A stretch of DNA of 64,000 nucleotides from Streptomyces sp. NL15-2K (GTDB taxonomy: Bacteria; Actinomycetota; Actinomycetes; Streptomycetales; Streptomycetaceae). Of the stretch, positions 38,023 to 45,039 are shown one piece after another. The stretch's first letter is position 1, and every line of letters begins with the position of its first letter. The stretch spans positions 7,731,501-7,795,500 of the forward strand of contig NZ_CP130630.1 of assembly GCF_030551255.1 (NCBI RefSeq). Direction: 5' to 3'. The translations under genes and the position numbers were made by a program. The notes below the pieces were generated by a model that worked only from the letters and a program-made list of their open reading frames with translations, did not search any database and had not been told where the DNA came from.

Positions 38023-38046
38023 GTCGAGGGCCTGTCAACGTAGGTT
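38017..38046 (+). promoter_or_regulatory. Promoter of the HTH-ClpN operon, predicted leaderless
   Basis: TTGACA (38017-38022), 18 bases, TAGGTT (38041-38046). A start site seven bases further falls at about the ATG at 38053, and there is no ribosome site, so the mRNA is probably leaderless. Both operator palindromes overlap these boxes. Confidence 0.65.
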
Positions 38047-38050
38047 GACG
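38033..38050. promoter_or_regulatory. Operator palindrome 2 upstream of the HTH-ClpN operon
   Basis: TGTCAA-CGTAGG-TTGACG, the same layout as palindrome 1 with one arm mismatch. It starts 28 bases after palindrome 1, covers the -10 box and ends two bases before the ATG. Confidence 0.75.
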
Positions 38051-38052
38051 TC

Positions 38053-38262
38053 ATGAGTGAAGCAACGGATCTCGCCGAGCGTGCGGGTGATCGCGATCCC
38101 CGGGTCGGGCTGCGGGCCGTCGCCGCGTTGCGCCGGCTGCTGGAGCAGTTGGAGGCCGTGCAGGTGCGTAGTGCGCGCAATCAGGGCTGGTCGTGGCAGG
38201 AGATCGCCGCGGAGCTCGGTGTGAGCAGGCAGGCCGTGCACAAGAAGTACGGGAGGCATTGA
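38053..38262 (+). CDS. Small helix-turn-helix DNA-binding protein
   Basis: A 69-residue protein. A helical first half (ALRRLLEQLEAVQVRSARNQ) may dimerise; the C-terminus is a clear HTH (WSWQEIAAELGVSRQAVHKK). It is probably the repressor that binds the two palindromes over its own promoter. Its stop overlaps the ATG of the Clp-N gene (TGATG), so the two are translationally coupled. Confidence 0.88.
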   Translation: MSEATDLAERAGDRDPRVGLRAVAALRRLLEQLEAVQVRSARNQGWSWQEIAAELGVSRQAVHKKYGRH

Positions 38263-38825
38263 TGTTCGAGCGGTTCACGAAGGACGCCCGGGACGTGGTG
38301 CGGGGGGCGGTCGAGCATGCGGAGAGGGCTGGGGTGCAGTCCGTGGACGCGGAGCACGTGCTGCTCGCTCTGCTCGACCGGGAGGGCAGCCGTGCCTCGT
38401 TCGCCTTGGCCGCGGTCGGGCTGGGGGAGCGGAGGGAAGAGGTCCGGGCGGCGCTGGTCGAGGCGCGGCGGCGTGCCGGGTTGTCCCAGGCCGAGGCCGA
38501 TGCCCTGGCGGGACTGGGGATCGACGTCTCGGAGATCGTCGCCCGGGTCGAGGAGGTGCACGGCGTCGGGGCGATGTCCGGCGACCGGAAGGACAAGGGG
38601 TGGTGGGCGAGCCGCCGGTCCTTCAGCCGGGGCGCCAAGGAGGTGCTGGAGAAGGCCCTGCGCATCGCCGTCGCCCGTCGGGACCGTCACGTCGGCGACG
38701 AACACATCCTGTTGGCCCTCGCTGTCCGGCCCGGAGTCCCCGCAGAGGTTCTCGCCGACCACGGGGCGACGCACGAGTCGCTGACGCGGGTGCTGTACGG
38801 CGCGGGAGAGGCCCAGGCGGGTTGA
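38262..38825 (+). CDS. Stand-alone double Clp N-domain protein
   Basis: A 187-residue protein with two Clp-N-type repeats and nothing else. The first is MFERFTKDARDVVRGAVEHA to about residue 75, with the typical EHVLLALLDREG. The second is about 115-180 (RSFSRGAKEVLEKALRIAVA, then DEHILLALAVRPG). In Clp ATPases this domain receives substrates and adaptors. Mycobacterial ClpC2/ClpC3 carry similar isolated domains and protect cells from ClpC1-targeting antibiotics, so a decoy or adaptor role is plausible. No AAA+ module is present. Confidence 0.88.
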   Translation: MFERFTKDARDVVRGAVEHAERAGVQSVDAEHVLLALLDREGSRASFALAAVGLGERREEVRAALVEARRRAGLSQAEADALAGLGIDVSEIVARVEEVHGVGAMSGDRKDKGWWASRRSFSRGAKEVLEKALRIAVARRDRHVGDEHILLALAVRPGVPAEVLADHGATHESLTRVLYGAGEAQAG

Positions 38826-38904
38826 CCGGTGCGTGGTGGGAGAGGTGCGGGGAGGGCGGCGGGCTGGTCGGGGGCCCGCCGCCCGTCGACCGCGTGGGCG
38901 ATGC

Positions 38905-39969
38905 CTAGGCCTTCGGGGCGCGTAGCAGTGCCCCGATGTGGGCCGCCGCCGTCGAGAGGTGGCGGCGGGCGTCGCGGAGCTGGTCGGGTGTGACGCCGTG
39001 GTCCCGGGCGGCGTCGCGGATGTCGTCCCGGAAACGGTCGAGCAGACGGTCCAGGTCGCGGGCCGGGTCGCCGGTGGAGTCCTCGTGGGCCCAGGTCGGC
39101 TCGTACTCCGCAGGGAAGTCCTCCGGGGCGTGCGAGTACTCGGCGGTCGGTGCCGCCTTCTCCGCGTTGCCGTAGCCCCGGCCGAAGCCGAAGTCCTTCC
39201 CGAACCCCTTGCCGTAGTCCTTTCCGAACTCGCCGAACTCCTTGGCCAGTTCCGTCAGTCCCTCACGCACGCCTGTCGGCCAGTCGCCCCGGCTGAAGTG
39301 GTCCTGGACCTGCTCCTGGACGCGCCGGGCGATGCGCTGCACCTCCTCCTGCGCCTGCGCCCGGGCCCGCTCCTGTGCCTCCTTGGCCTGGCGGCGGGCC
39401 CGCTGGGCCTCCTCGCGGGACCGTCGGCTCTCGTCCTTGGCCCGGCGGGCCTGCTCCTTCCACTCCTGCTTGACGCGGCGCATCTCCTCCTTGGCCGCGC
39501 GCCACGCCTCCTTGTCGGTGTGGTCCGTGTGGTCCCCGAAGGCGGCGTCCTGTTCGGCCCCGGTCCGGGGTCCGCCCCCGCGGCGGGCCTCGGAGGCCGC
39601 CGCCCGGATCTCGCGCCGCAGGTCGCCCGCCGCGCCGCGCACATCGGCCCGGATCTCGGCGGCGAGTTCCGCGACCGACTCCCGGATCTCCAGTTCCAGG
39701 TCGGCAAGTTCGCCGCTGCGGTCGGCCAGTTCGGCGCGGCCCGCGTCCGTGATGGCGTACACCTTGCGGCCGCCCTCGGTGGTGTGGGTGACCAGGCCCT
39801 CGGCCTCCAGCTTGGCCAGGCGGGGGTAGACGGTGCCCGCCGACGGCGCGTACAGGCCCTGGAAGCGCTCCTCCAGGAGGCGGATCACCTCGTAGCCGTG
39901 GCGCGGGGCCTCGTCCAGGAGCTTCAGCAGGTAGAGGCGGAGGCGGCCGTGGGCGAAGACGGGAGGCAT
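38905..39969 (-). CDS. PadR-family transcriptional regulator with long coiled-coil
   Basis: A 354-residue protein. The PadR winged helix occupies residues 1-85 (RLYLLKLLDEAPRHGYEVIR ... GLVTHTTEGGRKVYAITDAG). It is followed by about 150 residues of charged helix (KEEMRRVKQEWKEQARRAKD, RSREEAQRARRQAKEAQERA) and a C-terminal helical module. It lies just after the DUF4097 gene (ATG 39969 against stop 39971) and probably regulates this pair through the operator at 41035. Confidence 0.9.
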   Translation of the reverse strand: MPPVFAHGRLRLYLLKLLDEAPRHGYEVIRLLEERFQGLYAPSAGTVYPRLAKLEAEGLVTHTTEGGRKVYAITDAGRAELADRSGELADLELEIRESVAELAAEIRADVRGAAGDLRREIRAAASEARRGGGPRTGAEQDAAFGDHTDHTDKEAWRAAKEEMRRVKQEWKEQARRAKDESRRSREEAQRARRQAKEAQERARAQAQEEVQRIARRVQEQVQDHFSRGDWPTGVREGLTELAKEFGEFGKDYGKGFGKDFGFGRGYGNAEKAAPTAEYSHAPEDFPAEYEPTWAHEDSTGDPARDLDRLLDRFRDDIRDAARDHGVTPDQLRDARRHLSTAAAHIGALLRAPKA

Positions 39970-39970
39970 G

Positions 39971-40984
39971 TCAGAGCACCTTCTTGTCGGTCGTGCTGTC
40001 GGCCGGGGCGCTGGTCGAGCCCTCGCCCGGGCCGGAAGCGGAATTGTCTCCCAAGCCGTCCCGGGGGGCGTCCGTCGGGTCGCTCCGCGGACCGTCCGTC
40101 CGGTCGCCGGCCCCGGACCTGGTGTCCTCCGCCCGCGTGCCGGAGTCCCCGGCGTCGTCCCAGCGCTCGTCCTCGTCCTCCCGGGGTGGCCTGCGCAGCA
40201 GGGCGATGGAGCCGGAGACGGTCGTCGCCCGCAGCTTGCCGCTGCCCGTGCCGAGGCGGCCGGTGATCCGGTGCGCGCCCCACTGGCCGTGCACCCGGAG
40301 GCCGTCGAAGGCGTTGGAGATCGTGCCGCTCGCGGTGTTCGCCTCGACCTCCGCGTCCGCCGGATGCGGCAGCCGGATGGCTATCTCGCCCGACACGTTG
40401 GTCAGCCGCACATCGGTGGGGCCGTCCGGATCGAGGTCGACGATCATGGAGCCGCTGACCGAATCGGCCCGCACGGAGGAGCCGGAGCCCTCGACCACCG
40501 TGAGGTCGCCGGAGACGGAGTTGAACCTCAGGTCGCCGGTGACGGCCTGGGCCTCCAGGTTCCCGGAGACCGTGTCGGCGCGGACCGGGCCGGACAGCCC
40601 GACGAGTGTCGTGTCACCGGAGACGCCCTTCACCACGGACGTCCCGCGCATCCCGGAGACGACGGCACCGGCGCTGACCACGCCCACCTCGACGCGGGTC
40701 TCGGCCGGCACGGCCAGGGAGACGACGGCACTGCGCCGCCAGCCCTTGCGGTCGAGCCACTTCAGGAAGCCCTTCCACGGCAGGTCGTCGTACGCCACGG
40801 TGAGGGTGCCGTCCTCCTGGGTCACCACCAGGGGCGGTCCCTCGATCCGGGAGACCTCCAGGCGGGCGGAACCTTCGTCGGTGCCCACCACGTTCACCGT
40901 TCCGTCGACGATGCGTACGTGGAGGGCCGTGACGGGATCGTCGAACGTGAGCTTCTCGGGTTCCGTGACGGACCACTGGGACAT
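39971..40984 (-). CDS. DUF4097 beta-repeat protein
   Basis: A 337-residue protein. Repeats of the VSGDLTV/SVSGSM type from residues 120 to 270 form the DUF4097 beta-helix, followed by an Asp/Ser/Gly-rich disordered tail (residues 275-337). No signal peptide or membrane helix is seen, so it is probably cytoplasmic. The role of these proteins beside PadR regulators is unknown. I chose the ATG at 40984 (MSQWSVTEPEKL); earlier codons run through the operator. Confidence 0.85.
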   Translation of the reverse strand: MSQWSVTEPEKLTFDDPVTALHVRIVDGTVNVVGTDEGSARLEVSRIEGPPLVVTQEDGTLTVAYDDLPWKGFLKWLDRKGWRRSAVVSLAVPAETRVEVGVVSAGAVVSGMRGTSVVKGVSGDTTLVGLSGPVRADTVSGNLEAQAVTGDLRFNSVSGDLTVVEGSGSSVRADSVSGSMIVDLDPDGPTDVRLTNVSGEIAIRLPHPADAEVEANTASGTISNAFDGLRVHGQWGAHRITGRLGTGSGKLRATTVSGSIALLRRPPREDEDERWDDAGDSGTRAEDTRSGAGDRTDGPRSDPTDAPRDGLGDNSASGPGEGSTSAPADSTTDKKVL

Positions 40985-41034
40985 GGTGCAGACCTCCCCG
41001 CCGTGACGCGCCATATCGCGTCTTCTGCAATTCA

Positions 41035-41044
41035 CGATATATCG
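41035..41044. promoter_or_regulatory. PadR-type operator core
   Basis: CGATATATCG is a perfect palindrome, very AT-rich for this genome; ATATCGCG also occurs at 41013-41020. ATATCG-rich palindromes are typical PadR sites, and the DUF4097-PadR operon starts 50 bases away. Confidence 0.6.
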
Positions 41045-41085
41045 CGGTCAGGGAAAGTCAAGACACCCGTTCTGGGACACAAAAA

Positions 41086-41105
41086 GGGGCGCCCACAGGC
41101 GCCCC
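41086..41105 (-). terminator. Intrinsic terminator of the small conserved gene
   Basis: Perfect 8-bp stem GGGGCGCC/GGCGCCCC with a four-base loop followed, on the minus strand, by TTTTTG. One of the few classical T-run terminators in the window. Confidence 0.88.
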
Positions 41106-41129
41106 ACCCGGCATTCCCTCCCGCAGGCC

Positions 41130-41315
41130 CTACTCGTCGTCCTCGTCCTCGTCGTCCAGCCGGGCCAGCCACGTCGCCAGCCGCTCCACCGGCACCTCGA
41201 AGTCCGGGTTCAGATCCACGAAAGCCCGTAGCTGCTCGGCGAGCCACTCGAAGGTGACCTCCTCCTCGCCGCGCCGCTTCTCCAGCTCTTCGATGCCACG
41301 GTCGGTGAAATACAA
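41130..41315 (-). CDS. DUF6104-type small conserved protein
   Basis: A 61-residue very acidic protein beginning LYFTDRGIEELEKRRGEEEV and ending DDEDEDDE, strongly conserved among streptomycetes and of unknown function. The start is TTG at 41315: AGGAG lies six bases before it, and homologues I recall begin MYFTDRG. The ATG at 41342 would add nine unsupported residues. Confidence 0.8.
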   Translation of the reverse strand: MYFTDRGIEELEKRRGEEEVTFEWLAEQLRAFVDLNPDFEVPVERLATWLARLDDEDEDDE

Positions 41316-41507
41316 CTCTTGCTCCTGATGCGGACGGGACAAGCCCTCGAACGTCTACTTCTCAAGGGTAGGCCGCGCGTCGCGTGCCCGGATTCGAGCG
41401 GCTTGCGGGGTCGCGCCGCAACCGACCGGCGCATTAGCCTCGTCGCAGTTCAAGTGGGCGCCGGACGTGGCCGGTTGGACGGCGCAAAGGCTCGACGGGG
41501 GAGCGGC

Positions 41508-41888
41508 ATGAGTCACATCCAGGAGATCAAGCTGCCGGACGGCACAGTGATCACCGCCCGGATCGGGGAAGGCGAGGCCTACGGTGAGCAGGAGGACGTC
41601 GGGTTCACCGATGCCGCCAGGGCCAAGGTGGTTCAGCTCCAGGAGCTGATCACGGGCGTGGGCAGTTCCGTCCTCGACGCCGCCCGCGCCGTCGCCCCGC
41701 ACGAGGCCGCCATCTCCTTCGGCGTGGAGTTCACCGCCAAGGAGGGCCTGGCCGTCGCCGTGCTGGCCCGGGGAGAGGCCAAGGCGTCCCTACAGGTCAC
41801 GCTCACCTGGCAGTTCGACGGGCGGACCGAGCCGCCGGGGCCCGCGCCGAGCGCCGGTGAGCCCCCCGCGCAGCCCGCGCATGACTGA
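41508..41888 (+). CDS. Trypsin-co-occurring domain protein (CU044_2847/Trypco1 type)
   Basis: A 126-residue protein. After a short strand (EIKLPDGTVITARI) comes the helical-strand core conserved in proteins that co-occur with trypsin-like peptidases (VQLQELITGVGSSVLDAARA ... ISFGVEFTAKEGLAVAVLAR), ending with a Pro-rich tail. It is the first gene of the protease-ATPase array and overlaps the trypsin gene by eight bases. Its role is unknown; probably a partner or substrate of the protease. Confidence 0.82.
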   Translation: MSHIQEIKLPDGTVITARIGEGEAYGEQEDVGFTDAARAKVVQLQELITGVGSSVLDAARAVAPHEAAISFGVEFTAKEGLAVAVLARGEAKASLQVTLTWQFDGRTEPPGPAPSAGEPPAQPAHD

Positions 41889-43848
41889 GAACAACGAGCG
41901 CCTGTACGCGCTCGCCCGGGCCGCCACCGTCCACCTGCTGGCCGCCGAAGGCGACGACCGGCCGCTGTGGGGGAGTGGGTTCTTCGTCGCGCCCGGCTGG
42001 GTCCTCACCGCCGCCCATGTTCTGCGGCGCCATCTCGCTGCGGACCAGAGCCTCGTCTTCCGGGTACGCGGCGAGGGCGTCGACGCCGAGGCGCGGCTGG
42101 AGCGGTGGCTGCTCACCGACCCGGGGCGGGCCACCGTACCGCTGGAGGAGGACCTGGCCCTGGTGCGGCTGGCGGGTGACCCCGAGCAGTACCAGCACGA
42201 GTGCGTGTGGCTCGCCGACCGGGCCGCACTGCGCTCCGGTGCCGTCAAGGTGTTCGGTTACTACCCGGAGCCGCCGCACACCCACGCCAGAGCGGTCGAC
42301 GCCGAGATCAACGGCCAGGAGCCCCCGTACGGGCTGATCATCAAGCCCGACATCGACTTCCCCGCCGGAGTCTCGGGCGGCCCGCTGCTCGATCCGGGCA
42401 CCGGAGCCGTCGTAGGACTGGTCAAGTCGCGACGCAAACAGCAGGACGGCGGGAAGGCGGTGGCGATCTCCGCGCTGCGCCGCTTCGGGCAGACGTACCG
42501 CACGGTGATGGCCGCCCACGACGAGTGGCACGGCGGGGACCCCCGCTCCGAGAACGGGGACAACTGGACAGACCTTCAGGAGGCCGAGATTCCGGCCGAC
42601 CGGGGAGAGCGGTGGACTCCGCGGGACCGGTGTGCCGCGCTGCGCCTGCTCGCCGCGCTGCCCGCCCCGCCCGACACGCCCACCGTGGAGCTCCTCGTGC
42701 GCCGGACCCGCAGCGGGAACGTGGGGCCGGGTGAGACCCGTGAACTGCCGGCCTGGCGCGACGGCCACGGGATGCTCTACGAGGGGACGCGGCCGCTGGA
42801 CGCGTTCACGCCTCTGCGCTACCTCAAGTACGTGGAGGCGTACACACGTTCCCGGGGCGGCGACTGCGATGAGCTCGCACGGTGGATACAGCGACGGCTG
42901 GGCCGCCACCCACGGCGGGACATGCACGACTTCGTCAGGGACGTCCGCCTGCCCCCGGAGCTGGAACCCGCCCCCGCGGACGGGCCGGCCCGAGTCGTCA
43001 TTCCCTACCCGGGCCCCGGTGAGGGACCCACAGTGGCCGTGGTGCTCGACCCGGTGATCGGCCCGGGTCCCGTCCGCTTCTACTGGCAGATCTGGCTGGA
43101 CGACGGCGACGGCAGCGGCGAGCCCGAAATGTACGATTCGGAGGACTCCGGCCACGGATACCTGCCCGATGAACTCGTCCAGCCACTGCGCGGCCCGCTC
43201 GGCACACTGCTGCGGACCAAGGACCGCAAAGGCAGGCCCGTACCGCTGGAAGTGGCCCTGCCCGCCGAGCACTTCGACACCGCCGTACACCGCTGGCGGT
43301 TCGACGACATCGCCCAGCTCAACGACACCGGACACCTCGGCGCACGCCGCCAAGTGGTGCTGCGCTCCCTCGCACGCCGTGGAGATCCGGACAAACTGTG
43401 GGCCGACCGCTGGCAGGCGATGACGGCCCAGCGGCGCTTCGGCGGCTGGCGCACCCCGCCGCGAGGCGTCCCGGCGAGCCCCGGTACCTACCAGGAGGCG
43501 GCCGTCGACGCCATACCCGTCATGTGCCGTCCAGCCGGGCACGGGCAGGGGCAGACCGCGATGAGGCTGGCACTGGAGAGCGGTCACGGTGTCGCCCTCT
43601 GGTCCATCGACGGCAAGTCCGCCCACGCCTGCACCGAGGCATGCGACCTTCTCTACGCCAAGGCGGAGGAACTGCTCGGCTCCCTCGGCTCGCCGGCCGA
43701 ACTCCCGGACCGACTGCGCCACCTGCGGCAGGACATCAGCGAGCAGCGCCCGGACCGCGCCTGGGCCGAGCCGCTGGCGCTCCTGTACGACGACCCACGG
43801 CGCCCGCTGCCGGGGGAAGAGGGCAACCCCCTGGACGCACCGCGGTGA
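41881..43848 (+). CDS. Trypsin-like protease fused to a VMAP-type C-terminal region
   Basis: A 655-residue protein. Residues 10-215 are a chymotrypsin-fold protease with His46 (TAAHVL), Asp91 (EEDLALVRL) and Ser165 (GVSGGPLL). A helical middle (about 250-345) and a C-terminal region from about 360 (RVVIPYPGPGEGPTVAVVLD ... HRWRFDD ... RRQVVLRSLARRG) match my recollection of VMAP-C proteins linked to vWA and MoxR genes. No signal peptide, so it acts inside the cell. It probably cleaves a target when the MoxR-vWA pair signals. Confidence 0.82.
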   Translation: MTENNERLYALARAATVHLLAAEGDDRPLWGSGFFVAPGWVLTAAHVLRRHLAADQSLVFRVRGEGVDAEARLERWLLTDPGRATVPLEEDLALVRLAGDPEQYQHECVWLADRAALRSGAVKVFGYYPEPPHTHARAVDAEINGQEPPYGLIIKPDIDFPAGVSGGPLLDPGTGAVVGLVKSRRKQQDGGKAVAISALRRFGQTYRTVMAAHDEWHGGDPRSENGDNWTDLQEAEIPADRGERWTPRDRCAALRLLAALPAPPDTPTVELLVRRTRSGNVGPGETRELPAWRDGHGMLYEGTRPLDAFTPLRYLKYVEAYTRSRGGDCDELARWIQRRLGRHPRRDMHDFVRDVRLPPELEPAPADGPARVVIPYPGPGEGPTVAVVLDPVIGPGPVRFYWQIWLDDGDGSGEPEMYDSEDSGHGYLPDELVQPLRGPLGTLLRTKDRKGRPVPLEVALPAEHFDTAVHRWRFDDIAQLNDTGHLGARRQVVLRSLARRGDPDKLWADRWQAMTAQRRFGGWRTPPRGVPASPGTYQEAAVDAIPVMCRPAGHGQGQTAMRLALESGHGVALWSIDGKSAHACTEACDLLYAKAEELLGSLGSPAELPDRLRHLRQDISEQRPDRAWAEPLALLYDDPRRPLPGEEGNPLDAPR

Positions 43849-44007
43849 AGACGATGCGAAACATCCGGGGGAACTCCGCCCAGGCTGGCCGAAAGAGCCG
43901 GTGTGGCCGGCCTGGGCTGGGTACATTCCCAGGGGCCCGTTGTGGGCGCGCACCGCCCCCGTCGGCCAGGACGTGGACTACCACCGACCGTCGACGAGGA
44001 GCGCACC
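43849..44007 (+). other. 159-base gap inside the conflict-type array
   Basis: The only substantial gap upstream of fxsB in the array. No gene is supported: the frame continuing from GTG 43845 lacks third-position bias and runs into the MoxR gene out of phase. It could hold an internal promoter for the MoxR gene; the MoxR ribosome site (GAGGAG) is at its end. Confidence 0.4.
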
Positions 44008-45036
44008 ATGAGCGAGTGGTACATCTACCAGGGCATCGGGCGTCCGGATCCAGCCAGGATCGAACAGCTTCCGGACCCGCCGCCCTGGCGGGCCTTCGAC
44101 GCGGAGCCCGTGCCCTACGACGTCCCGGCCCTCGACTCGTCCACCCACCGCAGGCTCGGCGCCCGCACCGTCCCGCTGCCCGTCCAGGACTCCGACACCC
44201 TCGAACTCGTCAACGCCGCCCTGTACTTGAGGCGCCCTCTCCTCGTCACCGGCGATCCGGGCGTCGGCAAGTCCACACTGGCCCACTCCATCGCGTACGA
44301 ACTCGGCCTCGGCCGCGTGCTGGAGTGGCCGATCGTGAGCCGCAGCGAACTGCGCGACGGGCTGTACAGCTACGACGCCATCGGCCGCCTGCAGGACGCC
44401 CAACTGCGGCGGGCCGCACAGGAGCAGCGGGAGGCGGGTGACGGAGGGCCGGAGTCGGAGGACATCGGCCGGTACATCAAGCTGGGGCCGCTCGGCACCG
44501 CGCTCCTCGCCGCCGGCCGGCCCCGCGTGCTGCTCATCGACGAGCTGGACAAGAGCGACATCGACCTGCCCAACGACCTCCTGAACGTCCTGGAGGAGGG
44601 CAGGTTCGCCATCCCCGAGCTGGAGCGGATCGCCGACCGCACACCGGTGGTGGAGGTGCTCACCGACGACGGCCGACGGGTGGCGGTGACGGGCGGTCAG
44701 GTACGTTGCCGGGCCTTCCCGTTCGTCGTGCTGACCAGCAACCGGGAGCGGGAGTTCCCGGCCCCGTTGCTGCGCCGCTGCATCCCCCTCGACCTGAAGG
44801 CACCGCGCGCCGAGCGGCTCGCGGCACTGGTCCAGGCGCACTTCGGCCAGGACGCGCACGAGGCCAACCACGACCTCGTCGACCGCTTCACCCAGGCCGA
44901 GGCGGACGGCGCGCTGCGCCCCACCGACCAGCTCCTCAACGCCATCTTCCTCGCCCAGCACGCCGCCAGGGACACGACCCGGCGCGAGGAGATCTCGGAG
45001 CTGCTGATGCAGCCCTTGGACCGCGGGCCGAGGTAG
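44008..45036 (+). CDS. MoxR-family AAA+ ATPase
   Basis: A 342-residue AAA+ protein. Walker A is GDPGVGKST (residues 82-90), Walker B is LLIDELDK (Asp178, Glu179) and sensor 1 is VLTSNRERE. The C-terminal lid is shorter than in housekeeping MoxR. MoxR ATPases remodel partners together with vWA proteins, and the next gene, three bases on, is a vWA protein. An intracellular chaperone switch for the protease or peptide system is the likely role. Confidence 0.92.
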   Translation: MSEWYIYQGIGRPDPARIEQLPDPPPWRAFDAEPVPYDVPALDSSTHRRLGARTVPLPVQDSDTLELVNAALYLRRPLLVTGDPGVGKSTLAHSIAYELGLGRVLEWPIVSRSELRDGLYSYDAIGRLQDAQLRRAAQEQREAGDGGPESEDIGRYIKLGPLGTALLAAGRPRVLLIDELDKSDIDLPNDLLNVLEEGRFAIPELERIADRTPVVEVLTDDGRRVAVTGGQVRCRAFPFVVLTSNREREFPAPLLRRCIPLDLKAPRAERLAALVQAHFGQDAHEANHDLVDRFTQAEADGALRPTDQLLNAIFLAQHAARDTTRREEISELLMQPLDRGPR

Positions 45037-45039
45037 CCG

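Noticed and set aside
42531..42560. Possible fourth copy of the palindromic interspersed repeat in the trypsin gene
   Set aside because: Only GGGGACCCCCGCTCCGAGAACGGGG is similar; the middle and ends do not match, and it reads as ordinary coding sequence.
43845..44010. Frame continuing from the trypsin gene end into the MoxR gene
   Set aside because: It lacks coding bias and enters the MoxR gene in the wrong phase; MoxR has its own ATG with a good ribosome site.
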